NCBI GenBank assembly: GCA_030523775.1
Contig: JAUNHW010000007.1
Coordinates: forward strand, 36,465-100,464
DNA: 64,000 nucleotides
Reading direction: 5' to 3'
From: Akkermansia sp.
Lineage (GTDB): Bacteria; Verrucomicrobiota; Verrucomicrobiia; Verrucomicrobiales; Akkermansiaceae
Shown: in pieces, positions 23,940-32,511 of the stretch
Position numbering within the stretch: the first letter of the stretch is position 1
How the letters are laid out: each line of letters begins with the position of its first letter
Made by a program: the position numbers and the translations under genes
The notes under the pieces: model-generated
What the model saw: the letters and a program-made list of their open reading frames with translations, nothing else
What the model was told of the DNA's origin: nothing
The model's database searches: none

Positions 23940-24758
23940 ATGATATGTGATCAGGTCATTATCACGGGAGCTTCCTCCGGGTTCGGCGAGGCGTTTGCGC
24001 GGCGCCTGGCCGGCGCGTGCAAACAAATGGTGCTGGTGGCGCGCCGCGAGGAGAAGCTGGAGACGCTGGCCGCGGAACTGCGCGCCAAGAACCCGGAGCT
24101 GGAGGTGGCCACCGCCCCGTGCGACCTCTCGGACCCCGCGCAGCGCGCGCGGCTGATTGCGGCCTTTTCCACGCTGGACAAGGGGGAGACCATGCTCATC
24201 AACAACGCCGGGCTGGGCGACCACGGAGACCTGGCGGGCAGCACGCCGGAACGCAACCGGCAAATGCTGCAGGTGAACATCTGCGCGCTCACGGAGCTTT
24301 CACGCGCCCTGCTGCCCAAGCTCAGGGAACAGGGCGGCGGCATCATCAACATAGCCTCCCTGGCGGCGGAGCTCCCCATCCCGGATTTCGCCATCTATGC
24401 GGCCTCCAAGGCCTACGTGGCATCGTTCAGCGAGGCCCTGCGCCTGGAGATGAAGGAGCACGGCGTGCCCGTGCTGGCGGTGTGCCCCGGCCCCGTGCAC
24501 ACGGGCTTTGGAGACGTGGCGCGGCGCGAGGGCCACGGCAGCGGCGACGTGCCGTTCAAGAAATGGTTCTACACGCCCATCCCCACCGTGGTGGAGGGCT
24601 CGCTCAAGGCGCTCATCAAGGGCCGCGCACGCTACTATCCGTCTCTCAAGATACGGCTGTGCGCGTGGTTCCTGCGCATGGTGCCGCTCCCCGTGCTGCG
24701 CCTGGCCATGGGGTTCCGCCCCCGCCGCGCCGCCGCTGAACACAAGGAAGAATCATGA
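23940..24758 (+). CDS. Short-chain dehydrogenase/reductase
   Basis: A 272-residue NAD(P)-binding oxidoreductase. The Rossmann motif TGASSGFG is near residue 9, NNAG near 85, the catalytic Ser in NIASLAAEL near 137, and the YAASK tyrosine-lysine pair near 153. The substrate cannot be told; the overall shape is that of YqjQ/DltE-like classical SDRs with a basic, hydrophobic C-terminus. The start at 23940 was chosen because the promoter -10 covers the only upstream ATG nearby. It overlaps the GH75-like gene by 4 bases, so the two are coupled. Confidence 0.85.
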   Translation: MICDQVIITGASSGFGEAFARRLAGACKQMVLVARREEKLETLAAELRAKNPELEVATAPCDLSDPAQRARLIAAFSTLDKGETMLINNAGLGDHGDLAGSTPERNRQMLQVNICALTELSRALLPKLREQGGGIINIASLAAELPIPDFAIYAASKAYVASFSEALRLEMKEHGVPVLAVCPGPVHTGFGDVARREGHGSGDVPFKKWFYTPIPTVVEGSLKALIKGRARYYPSLKIRLCAWFLRMVPLPVLRLAMGFRPRRAAAEHKEES

Positions 24759-26176
24759 CGGCCGGGAAGGACAGACGGCGGCACCCCTTCCGCTGGTGCC
24801 TGCTGGGCGTGCTGCTGGTGGCGGCGGGCTCGCTCTACACGGATGGCCCCGCGCGCCTGGCGCAGGTTCTGTTCGGCGGCGCGGGCGAGCCGGAGGTGCG
24901 AGAGGTGGTGCGGGAAGTGGTGGTGTACAAGCCCGCACCCGCGGAACCCAAGCCCGCAGAGCCCCCCGCGCCGCACCCCGTGACCATTGTGCAGCCCGCC
25001 GCTCCCTGGCACCCGGCGGACAGCTTCAGCATGCCCGCCATCACCCTGCCGCCCTTCCCGCCCGCCCTGCCGGAGCAGGCCATGGACGGCTCGTTCTCCC
25101 ACTTCACCAAGCTGCAGAGCGGCATCAACATGCGCTCCAGGGTGGATTTCCGCCCCGGCTCCACCGCCGCGCACGACCGCAAGCAGAAAGACGCCTACCT
25201 GGTGCACCTGAGCATGAGCCTCTACCTGCCGCACGCCGCCAACGGCACCGAACTGGCCGCCGCCAACCCGGACCTCAAAAAAGTCCTCGCCGGGTACGAT
25301 GCCCTGATGGGCGCCGCCAAGGTCTCCCACTGGTGGGCCCCGCTCATGCTGCACAAGCAGAACGAAATCCGCAAGAACGCCGGCACCCTCTCCAAGCTGC
25401 TGGACCGCCACAACTTCTACGACACGGACACCCTGCTGGAAATCGCCGCGCCCGCCACCGGCCGCAAGGTGCTGTGGATGCAGGCGGACATGGACGTGGT
25501 GTCCGACGGCTCCGACGGCGACCGCCTGCCCACCATGCCGGAAAAGGTGCTCGCGAGCGACTACTACCAGCCCACCACCTCCTACCGCTGGAAGAAGCTG
25601 GGCCCCACCCCCAACCCCCTGCTCAAACCCTGGCAGGCGCGCCTGGACAAGCTGAACAAGGCCGCCAAGCCGGACCCCGCCGCCGTAAAGCACGCCCGCG
25701 CCGTCATCAACGACCTGAAGACCTACAGCTACCTGCTGGCGGAATACGACCCCTTCATCGTCATCCCGCTCACCCTGCAGGAAGGGCGTGACGCCGCCTA
25801 CCGCCCGCAACCGGGAGACTACGCCGTGGTGGTGGCAGGCAAGCGCGTGTTCCCCGCCATCGTGGGAGACTACGGCCCGCGCTTCAAGTGCGGGGAGGCC
25901 TCCCTGCGGCTTGCCAAGGCCGTGAACCCCAAGGCCACCCCGTACGCCCGCCCCGTGTCGGACCTCACCGTCTCCTACCTCGTCTTCCCCGGCTCCCGCG
26001 AGGAACAGGCCGGGCCCATCGACTACCCCCGCCTCAACACCCGCTGCCGCGAGCTGCTGCAAGAACTGGGCGGCCTGGGCGAGGACGCGGAATTCGTGGA
26101 AATGGACGACCTGCTCAAGAAGCCGGAGCCCGCGCCCAACGCCAACACAGCCAACACAGGCAACGCAGCGGAATAG
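24755..26176 (+). CDS. Membrane-anchored GH75 (chitosanase)-like protein
   Basis: A 473-residue protein with a basic N-terminus and one membrane helix (about 12-28), a Pro/Ala/Glu-rich linker (about 45-85), and a large extracytoplasmic domain. Near residue 243 it has [15 protein letters not shown], like the DMDIDCDG active-site segment of family 75 chitosanases. Further on, [22 protein letters not shown]...CGEASLRLA fits the rest of that fold. Family 75 cuts chitosan; whether this member is active is unknown, since the match is partial. The tail is an Asn/Ala/Thr-rich repeat ([12 protein letters not shown]). It is coupled to the SDR by an ATGA overlap. Confidence 0.6.
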   Translation: MTAGKDRRRHPFRWCLLGVLLVAAGSLYTDGPARLAQVLFGGAGEPEVREVVREVVVYKPAPAEPKPAEPPAPHPVTIVQPAAPWHPADSFSMPAITLPPFPPALPEQAMDGSFSHFTKLQSGINMRSRVDFRPGSTAAHDRKQKDAYLVHLSMSLYLPHAANGTELAAANPDLKKVLAGYDALMGAAKVSHWWAPLMLHKQNEIRKNAGTLSKLLDRHNFYDTDTLLEIAAPATGRKVLWMQADMDVVSDGSDGDRLPTMPEKVLASDYYQPTTSYRWKKLGPTPNPLLKPWQARLDKLNKAAKPDPAAVKHARAVINDLKTYSYLLAEYDPFIVIPLTLQEGRDAAYRPQPGDYAVVVAGKRVFPAIVGDYGPRFKCGEASLRLAKAVNPKATPYARPVSDLTVSYLVFPGSREEQAGPIDYPRLNTRCRELLQELGGLGEDAEFVEMDDLLKKPEPAPNANTANTGNAAE

Positions 26177-26178
26177 GC

Positions 26179-26207
26179 TTGACCTTCAGGGGTGCCTGCG
26201 GTAGGAT
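26179..26207 (+). promoter_or_regulatory. Sigma70-type promoter of kbl
   Basis: TTGACC (26179-26184), a 17-base spacer, then TAGGAT (26202-26207), 25 bases before the ATG. Confidence 0.75.
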
Positions 26208-26232
26208 TCCCGCGGACAAGTTATTGCCTGTT

Positions 26233-27429
26233 ATGTACAATACTGAATTCAAAAACCGTTTGGTAACGGACCTGGAAGGCCTGAAGGCCGCCGGCCTGTT
26301 CAAGCAGGAGCGCTACATCGACACGCCGCAGTACTCTGAGGTGGGCCTGAAGGATGGCAGCAAGGTCATCAACATGTGCGCCAACAACTACCTTGGCCTC
26401 GCCAACCACCCCGAGCTGGAGAAGGCCGCCAAGGAAGCCATCGACCGCTGGGGCTTCGGCATGGCCTCCGTGCGTTTCATCTGCGGCACCCAGACCCTTC
26501 ACGAGCAGCTGGAGGAGCGCCTGAGCAACTTCCTCGGCACGGAAGACACCATCCTCTTCGGTTCCTGCTTCGATGCCAACGGCGGCCTCTTCGGCGCCCT
26601 GCTGGACAAGGAGGACGCCATCATCTCCGATGCCCTCAACCATGCCTCCATCATTGACGGCGTGCGCCTCTGCAAGGCCGCCCGCTGCCGCTACGCCAAC
26701 AACGACATGGCGGACCTGGAGGCCAAGCTGCAGGAGGCCAAGGCCAACGGCGCCCGCACCATCATGATCTCCACGGACGGCGTGTTCTCCATGGACGGCA
26801 TCATTGCCAGCCTGGACAAGATCCACGAGCTTGCGGAGAAGTACGGCGCGCTGGTGCACTTCGACGAGTCGCACGCCACGGGCGTACTGGGCAAGCGCGG
26901 CCGCGGCACGCATGAGCACTGCGGCCTGTTCGGCAAGATCGACATCACGAGCGGCACCTTCGGCAAGGCCCTGGGCGGCGCATCCGGCGGCTACGTTTCC
27001 GCCAAGAAGGAAATCATCGACGTGCTGCGCCAGAAGGCGCGCCCGTACCTGTTCTCCAACAGCGTGATGCCCGCCATTGCCGCCACCACCATCAAGGTGA
27101 TCGACATGCTGGAGGCCTCCACCGAGCTCACGGAGCGCGTGCAGGCCAACGCGGCGCACTTCCGCAAGGGCATGGAGCAGTGCGGCTTCAAGCTGGCCGG
27201 TGCCGGCCACGCCATTGTTCCCGTGATGATCGGGGATGCCGCCCTCTCCCAGAAGATGAGCAACCGCCTGCTGGAGCTCGGCGTGTACGCCATGGGCTTC
27301 TTCTACCCGGTGGTGCCCAAGGAGCAGGCGCGCATCCGCACCCAGATTTCCGCCGCCCACACCACGGAGCAGCTGGACCGCGCCATCGCCGCCTTCCAGA
27401 AGGCCGGCCAGGAGCTCGGCATCATCTAA
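26233..27429 (+). CDS. kbl: Glycine C-acetyltransferase (2-amino-3-ketobutyrate CoA ligase)
   Basis: A 398-residue PLP enzyme of the alpha-oxoamine synthase family. It joins glycine and acetyl-CoA to 2-amino-3-oxobutyrate, or runs in reverse in threonine breakdown. Visible: [14 protein letters not shown] near residue 47, [13 protein letters not shown] near 76, [13 protein letters not shown] near 212, and the PLP lysine in [15 protein letters not shown] near 242. Full-length agreement with Kbl favours this over serine palmitoyltransferase or BioF. Threonine dehydrogenase (tdh) is not adjacent. It is a single gene with its own promoter and terminator. Confidence 0.93.
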   Translation: MYNTEFKNRLVTDLEGLKAAGLFKQERYIDTPQYSEVGLKDGSKVINMCANNYLGLANHPELEKAAKEAIDRWGFGMASVRFICGTQTLHEQLEERLSNFLGTEDTILFGSCFDANGGLFGALLDKEDAIISDALNHASIIDGVRLCKAARCRYANNDMADLEAKLQEAKANGARTIMISTDGVFSMDGIIASLDKIHELAEKYGALVHFDESHATGVLGKRGRGTHEHCGLFGKIDITSGTFGKALGGASGGYVSAKKEIIDVLRQKARPYLFSNSVMPAIAATTIKVIDMLEASTELTERVQANAAHFRKGMEQCGFKLAGAGHAIVPVMIGDAALSQKMSNRLLELGVYAMGFFYPVVPKEQARIRTQISAAHTTEQLDRAIAAFQKAGQELGII

Positions 27430-27452
27430 GGGGTTCTCCCGGTCAATTCAAC

Positions 27453-27484
27453 AGGCCGCCCGGTGCTGCATCGGGCGGCCTTTT
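27453..27484 (+). terminator. Rho-independent terminator of kbl
   Basis: Perfect 10-bp stem AGGCCGCCCG (27453-27462) with CGGGCGGCCT (27472-27481), followed by TTTT. Confidence 0.88.
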
Positions 27485-27491
27485 CCGTTCT

Positions 27492-27510
27492 CCCGCGCGC
27501 GGCGCGCGGG
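27492..27510. repeat. Perfect GC palindrome between two convergent genes
   Basis: CCCGCGCGC (27492-27500) and GCGCGCGGG (27502-27510) around a single G. It lies just past the end of the 318-residue gene and may aid its termination, but no T run follows on either strand. Confidence 0.5.
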
Positions 27511-27512
27511 CT

Positions 27513-28469
27513 TCATTTCTCCTCCTCCCCGTCCTCTTCATCCTCTTGCGCGGCCTGGCGGTTGAGCTCCTGCACGTGCTGCAGGATGCGCTTGCGCGCG
27601 GCGCGGCGGCGGGCATAGCCGATGAGGGAGAACAGGATGACAAGCCCCACCACGCCGGCGCCGATTTGAATCAGGCGCTCCTCGCCTACACCGTGGTCCG
27701 CCAGCCAATCCATGACAGACACCTTTTCGCTCACGAGCTCGCCGCCGGGGGAATCATCCATCTCATCATCCTCGTCATCGTCCAGCGGCTCATCAGGCAC
27801 GGGCCTGGCGGGCTTCTTCACGGCGGGAGCGGGATTCTCCACCTTGGGTTCGGGGGCCACGCGGGTGGTCTTGTTGGGTTGGCGCAGACGTCTCTCCTCC
27901 TCCTGGCGAATCTGGTGCACCACGCTGCCGCCGGCGGTGCTTCCCAGGGCGGTCACGCGGTTGGCATCAGAGGCGTCCTGCATCTTGCGGCGGTTTTCCT
28001 CCGGGTGGGCGGCGGTCATCATGAGCCGCACGCACTTCTTCTTCTTGTTGTACTCCTGGAAGATGTAGAACCCGTTGTTGGCCTTGGCCACGCGCGCGTT
28101 TTTCACGCCGTACTTGTCCTGCTTGTTCTTGGCCAGCTTCTTCCACTTGATGTCGCTGTCCCCCAGGATAGTCTCCGTGTCGTCGTCCACGCGGTCGCGG
28201 TCCACTCCGCCCTTGTACTCCACCAGCACAAACACGAGCTTGCCGTTGCCCGTGTTGAAATCCAGGCTCACGCGGCACTGCTCGCCCACCATCCAGGTGC
28301 GGCGCACCGCCATGTCCTGCAGCACGCGGTACTTGTAGTCCTTGGTGAGCTCCATATCCGCCTGCACCCGGGTCATATCCGTGCGGATGTCCTTTATCTC
28401 CAGGGCCTGCGTGATTCCCGCCGCCAGCAGCAGGAACGCGGCAACCAGTATGCGCGCTGCGTGTCTCAT
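27513..28469 (-). CDS. Exported protein with C-terminal membrane anchor, unknown function
   Basis: A 318-residue protein. Signal peptide about 1-23 (MRHAARILVAAFLLLAAG...), a folded domain of about 140 residues with no recognised family, then a linker of Pro, Asp and Glu (DDDEDDEMDDSP near 238), one membrane helix (about 271-288, LIQIGAGVVGLVILFSLIGY) and a charged cytosolic tail ending in an acidic run. The start at 28469 was chosen because the frame upstream runs into tRNA-Ser and a promoter places the transcript start next to this ATG. It could be an envelope protein exposed on the outside and anchored from its C-terminus. Confidence 0.75.
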   Translation of the reverse strand: MRHAARILVAAFLLLAAGITQALEIKDIRTDMTRVQADMELTKDYKYRVLQDMAVRRTWMVGEQCRVSLDFNTGNGKLVFVLVEYKGGVDRDRVDDDTETILGDSDIKWKKLAKNKQDKYGVKNARVAKANNGFYIFQEYNKKKKCVRLMMTAAHPEENRRKMQDASDANRVTALGSTAGGSVVHQIRQEEERRLRQPNKTTRVAPEPKVENPAPAVKKPARPVPDEPLDDDEDDEMDDSPGGELVSEKVSVMDWLADHGVGEERLIQIGAGVVGLVILFSLIGYARRRAARKRILQHVQELNRQAAQEDEEDGEEEK

Positions 28470-28476
28470 GCCGGCA

Positions 28477-28505
28477 AATGTACCATGCCAAGCCACCGCA
28501 CACAA
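28477..28505 (-). promoter_or_regulatory. Sigma70-type promoter of the 318-residue gene
   Basis: On the minus strand, TTGTGT (28500-28505), a 17-base spacer, then TACATT (28477-28482). Only 7 bases separate it from the ATG, so the mRNA should be leaderless. Confidence 0.72.
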
Positions 28506-28537
28506 GCCAATTTTTCCGCGCGCGGCGGGAATTGCGC

Positions 28538-28566
28538 TTGACACGCGGCCCCCGCGCATGCACAAT
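28538..28566 (+). promoter_or_regulatory. Promoter of tRNA-Ser
   Basis: Perfect TTGACA (28538-28543), a 17-base spacer, then CACAAT (28561-28566), 11 bases before the tRNA. Confidence 0.75.
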
Positions 28567-28577
28567 CCCTGCATCTC

Positions 28578-28665
28578 GGAGAGATGGCTGAGTTGGTCTA
28601 AGGCACTCGACTCGAAATCGAGCGTGGCAGAGATGTCACCGAGGGTTCGAATCCCTCTCTCTCCG
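28578..28665 (+). tRNA. tRNA-Ser (CGA)
   Basis: An 88-base class II tRNA. Acceptor GGAGAGA pairs with TCTCTCC, discriminator G. Anticodon stem CTCGA/TCGAG with loop CTCGAAA, anticodon CGA. It has a long variable arm and a T arm GAGGG-TTCGAAT-CCCTC. The lpxI-like gene begins 12 bases downstream with no terminator between them. Confidence 0.96.
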
Positions 28666-28677
28666 CTGTTGTAAGGG

Positions 28678-29856
28678 ATGGCCCAGGAAACACCAGAGCG
28701 CACGCTGGGAGTCATCGCCGGAGCGGGGGACTACCCGCGCATGGTGATGGAGAGTGCGCGGCGCGCCGGGGTGCGCGTGGTGTGCATTGCCCTGCGCGGG
28801 CTGGCGGAGAAAGGCCTGGATTCTCTGGCGGATGCCTACGCGGAGTTCCGCGTGGGAGAGCTTGAGAAAGGCACGCGCTATGCCAAGGCGCACGGGGTGA
28901 CGGAGCTGATGCTCTGCGGCCAGGTGAAACCCAGTTGCATCTACACCATGTGGCCGGACGCCGCCGTGCGCCGCCTGCTGGCGGGGCTGGACCGCCGCAA
29001 CGCGCACACCATGTTCGGCGCGCTGTGCAACTATTTCGCGGAGCAGGGCATCACCGTGCTGCCATCCACCACGTTCATGGAAGACCACCTGCCCGCCGCG
29101 GGGCTGCTGGCGGGCCCGGAACCCTCACCGCAACAGCAGGCGGAGGCTGCGGATGGCATGCGCCTGGCCCGCGAGATTGCCCGGCTGGACATTGGCCAGA
29201 GCATTGTGGTGCAGGGCGGACGCGTGGTCTGCGTGGAGGCTTTCAAGGGCACCAACGAGTGCATTGAAAGCAGTGCCGCCGCCGGCGGTGATTGCCCCAC
29301 CACCCTCTGCAAGGTCACCAAGCCCGGGCACGATATGCGCTTCGATGTCCCCTGCATCGGCGCCGCCACCATCCGCCGGTGCGTGGCCGCCGGCGTGAGG
29401 CAGGTGGTGATGGAGGCCGGCCGCACCATCCTGTTCGACAGGGAGGAGGTGCTGCGCCTGTGCAACGAAAGCGGCATCTCCCTGCGCGCGGTGGAGCTGC
29501 CGCAGGGCGAGCCCCAACCGCTCCGCCGCGTGCAGGATGATGCGGAGCACGCGCGCCTGATGGCGCGGGAGGTGGCCCGCCTGGGCATAGGCCGCTGCGC
29601 CGTGGTGTGTGACGGCGTGGTGATTGCGGTGGAGGACGCGGAGGGCCCGGAGAAGTGCATCCGCCGCGCCGGGGAGTACATGGGCCGGCTGCGCCTGGCA
29701 CGCATGCTCAACTGGCTGCTGCGCCTGTTCACCGGTGCGGCCGCCGCGCCGCCCGCACCCATCCTGCTGGCCACCGCGGGGGGCTTTTCCCTGCCCCCCG
29801 CCCAGCTGCGTGCCGCAAGCAAGGCCGGTATCCGCGTGGTGCGCGAAAATCCATGA
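28678..29856 (+). CDS. lpxI: LpxI-type UDP-2,3-diacylglucosamine hydrolase with duplicated C-terminal half
   Basis: A 392-residue protein. Residues about 9-275 match LpxI (DUF1009): GVIAGAGDYPRMV near 11, a central VTELMLCGQVKP, DIGQSIVVQGGRVVCVEAFKGTNECI (171-196), and CKVTKPGHDMRFDVPCIG (211-228). LpxI hydrolyses UDP-2,3-diacylglucosamine to lipid X in lipid A synthesis, at the inner face of the membrane. The family is about 270 residues long. Here an extra 115 residues repeat the pattern: RLMAREVARLGIGRCAVVCD (293-312), then GVVIAVEDAEGPEKCI (313-328), matches 162-196, and 361-391 matches 210-248. The gene begins 12 bases after tRNA-Ser and may be read from the tRNA promoter. Confidence 0.85.
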   Translation: MAQETPERTLGVIAGAGDYPRMVMESARRAGVRVVCIALRGLAEKGLDSLADAYAEFRVGELEKGTRYAKAHGVTELMLCGQVKPSCIYTMWPDAAVRRLLAGLDRRNAHTMFGALCNYFAEQGITVLPSTTFMEDHLPAAGLLAGPEPSPQQQAEAADGMRLAREIARLDIGQSIVVQGGRVVCVEAFKGTNECIESSAAAGGDCPTTLCKVTKPGHDMRFDVPCIGAATIRRCVAAGVRQVVMEAGRTILFDREEVLRLCNESGISLRAVELPQGEPQPLRRVQDDAEHARLMAREVARLGIGRCAVVCDGVVIAVEDAEGPEKCIRRAGEYMGRLRLARMLNWLLRLFTGAAAAPPAPILLATAGGFSLPPAQLRAASKAGIRVVRENP

Positions 29857-29877
29857 CAATATTTTTAGATTTTGGGC

Positions 29878-29906
29878 TAGACAATCACGCGGGCGGCGTG
29901 TATACT
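29878..29906 (+). promoter_or_regulatory. Promoter of tRNA-Met
   Basis: TAGACA (29878-29883), a 17-base spacer, then TATACT (29901-29906), 26 bases before the tRNA. Confidence 0.7.
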
Positions 29907-29932
29907 GCCCCCCACACGCCGCAAGGCTACAT

Positions 29933-30004
<72 letters not shown>

Positions 30005-30009
30005 CTCAA

Positions 30010-30046
30010 CGGAACCTCCCGATTCCCCGGGAGGTTCCGTTTTTTT
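30010..30046 (+). terminator. Rho-independent terminator of tRNA-Met
   Basis: An 11-bp perfect stem, CGGAACCTCCC (30010-30020) with GGGAGGTTCCG (30029-30039), then seven Ts. Confidence 0.93.
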
Positions 30047-30089
30047 CCGGAACGGCGCGCGCGGCAAACATGTATAACGGATATTTGGC

Positions 30090-30119
30090 TTGAGGGCAGC
30101 GGGACGGGAATGGTAGAAT
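30090..30119 (+). promoter_or_regulatory. Sigma70-type promoter of the tandem amidase genes
   Basis: TTGAGG (30090-30095), an 18-base spacer, then TAGAAT (30114-30119). The ATG at 30137 follows after 17 bases. Confidence 0.7.
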
Positions 30120-30136
30120 GGCGGGACACGTTCGGC

Positions 30137-31255
30137 ATGATACGCGCGCACACAATCCTGCTCAATGCGGCAGCCCTGTTGCTGGGGCTGGCGGCGCTGG
30201 CGCCCGGCGCGGAGCGCTTTGCGCGCGCCACCGTCAATGGCGAGGACTATGTGAAACTGGCGGACGTGTGGGATTTCTACGGCTTCAAGCCCGTGACCGG
30301 GCGCGCCGGCTGCCAATCCTACGGCGCGGGGGACCGCGTGGTGTCCATACGCCCCGGCAAGCAGGATTTCTATGTGAACAACTACCGCTACATCCTCTCC
30401 TTCCCCGTGCAGAGCGTGGACGGCACGCTCATGATTTCAGCCACGGATATGCAGAAGCTGGTGGACCCCGTTCTGCGCCCCAAGTATTCGGAGAACGCGG
30501 GCACCATACGCACCGTGGTGGTGGATGCCGGGCACGGCGGGCATGATGCCGGTGCCACCAGCGCGTACGCGGTGGAGAAGAATTGCAACCTGGAGCTGGC
30601 GCACCGGGTGCGCTCGCTGCTGCAGAAGCGCGGCTACAACGTGGTGATGACGCGCGACCGCGATTTCTTCCTCACCCTGCAGCAGCGGGTGGACATAGCC
30701 AACAGGGTGCCGGATTCCATCTTCGTGAGCATCCACCACAACTCCGGCGGCAGCCACGCCAACGGCATTGAAACCTTCACTCTGGCGCCGCACGGCACCA
30801 CTTCCCCCTTTGCCCGCACTCGCCGCACGGAAGACCTTTCCGGCAACAACCAGGACTGTGAGAACATTGCCCTGGCCACCGCCATCCACAGCCGCGCCAT
30901 ACGCAACACGCGCGCGTTCGACCGCGGCATCCAGCGCGCGCGCTTCAGCGTGCTGTGCACCATCCGCCGCCCCGCCATCCTCTTTGAGGGCGGCTTTGTC
31001 TCCAACGCGGAGGAAGGCGTGAAAATCACCACGGAAGAGTACCAGAACAAGCTCGCGCTCGCCATTGTGGAGGGCATTATCTCCTACAGCAACACCGTGT
31101 GCACCAACCGCCCCAGGAACACCCGCCTGGAACACACAGGCAAGATTGGCTCATCCAGGGGCACCGCCACCGGCAGGGGGCCGCACGTGCGCACCAGCAT
31201 CTCCGGCGAACGCGCCCGCCAGCTCAAATCCACCAACAAGTATCCCCGCAAATGA
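30137..31255 (+). CDS. N-acetylmuramoyl-L-alanine amidase (Amidase_3), first tandem copy
   Basis: A 372-residue exported zinc amidase that cuts the bond between MurNAc and the stem peptide. Signal peptide about 1-23. A roughly 100-residue domain of its own kind is followed by the catalytic domain from VVVDAGHGGHDAG (about 126). Zinc ligands and catalytic Glu are all visible: His in DAGHGGHD, Glu in YAVEKN, His in SIHHNSGG, Glu in ILFEGGFVSN. The start at 30137 gives a clean signal peptide; an upstream in-frame ATG lies inside the promoter. It overlaps the second copy by 4 bases. Probably a cell-separation or remodelling enzyme. Confidence 0.92.
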   Translation: MIRAHTILLNAAALLLGLAALAPGAERFARATVNGEDYVKLADVWDFYGFKPVTGRAGCQSYGAGDRVVSIRPGKQDFYVNNYRYILSFPVQSVDGTLMISATDMQKLVDPVLRPKYSENAGTIRTVVVDAGHGGHDAGATSAYAVEKNCNLELAHRVRSLLQKRGYNVVMTRDRDFFLTLQQRVDIANRVPDSIFVSIHHNSGGSHANGIETFTLAPHGTTSPFARTRRTEDLSGNNQDCENIALATAIHSRAIRNTRAFDRGIQRARFSVLCTIRRPAILFEGGFVSNAEEGVKITTEEYQNKLALAIVEGIISYSNTVCTNRPRNTRLEHTGKIGSSRGTATGRGPHVRTSISGERARQLKSTNKYPRK

Positions 31256-32382
31256 AACTCTCCCACCGCCTCCTCCCCGCATGCGCCGCGCTCGCCTGCA
31301 TGCTCCCCCTCTCCCAGCCCTGCCGCGCCGTCACCGCAGACGGCTTCATGTGGCACGGCACCCGCCAGGGGCAAACGGACTACCTGCCGCTGGAGGACCT
31401 GCGCAGCTTCTACAAGCTCATCCCCATGCAGGGGGCGGACGGTGCGCGCTGCGTGGGCAACGGGGAGCTCAAGCTCAGCTTCGGCCCGGATGCGCGGGAC
31501 ATGACCGTGAACGGCATCCGCTGCCGCCTCTCGCACCCCACGCGACAAGACGCGCACGGGGATTTGCTCATCTCCAAGGTGGACATGGTGAAGCTCATCG
31601 ACCCCGTGCTGCGCCCCACCTACATCCGCAACCGCCGCACCGTGAAAACCGTGGTGGTGGATGCCGGGCACGGCGGGCATGACGCCGGCACCGCCACCCC
31701 GTACGCACGCGAGGCAGACACGGCCCTGCAGGTGGCAGCCGCCCTGCGCGCGGAACTGCAGAAGCGCGGTTTCCTGGTGCTGCTCACGCACGAGGACAAC
31801 CGCTACCTCTCCGACCAGCAGCGCGTGGATGCCGCCAACGCCGCCGCAGACGCCGTGTTCATCAGCCTGCACCTCAACAGCGGCCGCAGTGATGTGCGCG
31901 GCGTGGAAACCTACACCATGGAACCCGCGGAAACGGATGCCGCCCCCCTGCCCGGCAACGCGCACGATACCGCCAACGCCGCCCTCTCCATGGCCCTGCA
32001 AGCCTCCCTGGTGCACCGCTGCGGCGCGGTGGACGGCGGCTGCCGCCGCGCGCACTACAGCATCCTGAGCTCCGTCTCCTGCCCCGCCGCACTGGTGGAG
32101 CTGGGGTACGCCACCAACCGGGAGGAAGGGGCCCTGCTCTCCTCCGACGAATACCGTGCCACCCTGGCCAAGGCCCTGGCGGAGGGCATATCCACCTTCT
32201 CCACCCTCATGAACCCGGAGGCCAGGCTGCAGGAGCGTTCTCAGCCCGCCCCGCCGCCGGCCAAGCCCGCCGCCACCAAACCGGCGGAGCCCAAACCCGC
32301 CCAGGTCAAGCCGGCAAAACCCGCCAAACCCGCGGCAGGCACCAAGGCCAAGCCAACCAAACCCGCCCGCCGCAGGAGATAG
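31252..32382 (+). CDS. N-acetylmuramoyl-L-alanine amidase (Amidase_3), second tandem copy
   Basis: A 376-residue paralogue of the preceding gene with the same layout: signal peptide about 1-26, a shared N-terminal domain that ends VKLIDPVLRPTYIRN, and a catalytic domain starting VVVDAGHGGHDAG. The zinc and catalytic residues are kept (DAGHGGHD, AREADTA, SLHLNSG, ALVELGYATN). It differs by a C-terminal tail of about 50 residues rich in Lys, Pro and Ala (KPAKPAAGTKAKPTKPARRRR-like), which may bind anionic wall polymers. Start and stop overlap (ATGA) couples it to the first copy. Confidence 0.92.
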   Translation: MKLSHRLLPACAALACMLPLSQPCRAVTADGFMWHGTRQGQTDYLPLEDLRSFYKLIPMQGADGARCVGNGELKLSFGPDARDMTVNGIRCRLSHPTRQDAHGDLLISKVDMVKLIDPVLRPTYIRNRRTVKTVVVDAGHGGHDAGTATPYAREADTALQVAAALRAELQKRGFLVLLTHEDNRYLSDQQRVDAANAAADAVFISLHLNSGRSDVRGVETYTMEPAETDAAPLPGNAHDTANAALSMALQASLVHRCGAVDGGCRRAHYSILSSVSCPAALVELGYATNREEGALLSSDEYRATLAKALAEGISTFSTLMNPEARLQERSQPAPPPAKPAATKPAEPKPAQVKPAKPAKPAAGTKAKPTKPARRRR

Positions 32383-32446
32383 GGCAAAGGGCGGCTTCCC
32401 CGGCCATTTGCAAAATCATGCGCGCCCGGCGGCGCGGAACGGCAAA

Positions 32447-32475
32447 GGCGCACCCGGCATGCCGCCGGATGCGCC
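32447..32475 (-). terminator. Hairpin after the first outer-membrane barrel gene
   Basis: GGCGCA...TGCGCC arms (32447-32452, 32470-32475) with an inner CCGG/CCGG pairing, followed on the minus strand by TTTG. A closely similar hairpin follows the paralogous gene at 33342-33370. Confidence 0.65.
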
Positions 32476-32511
32476 CTGTGATTTTAACAGTACCTTGATA
32501 CGGTGCGTTCC

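Noticed and set aside
31099..31251. N-terminal extension of the second amidase
   Set aside because: It lies inside the first amidase gene in another frame. ATG 31252 yields a signal peptide.
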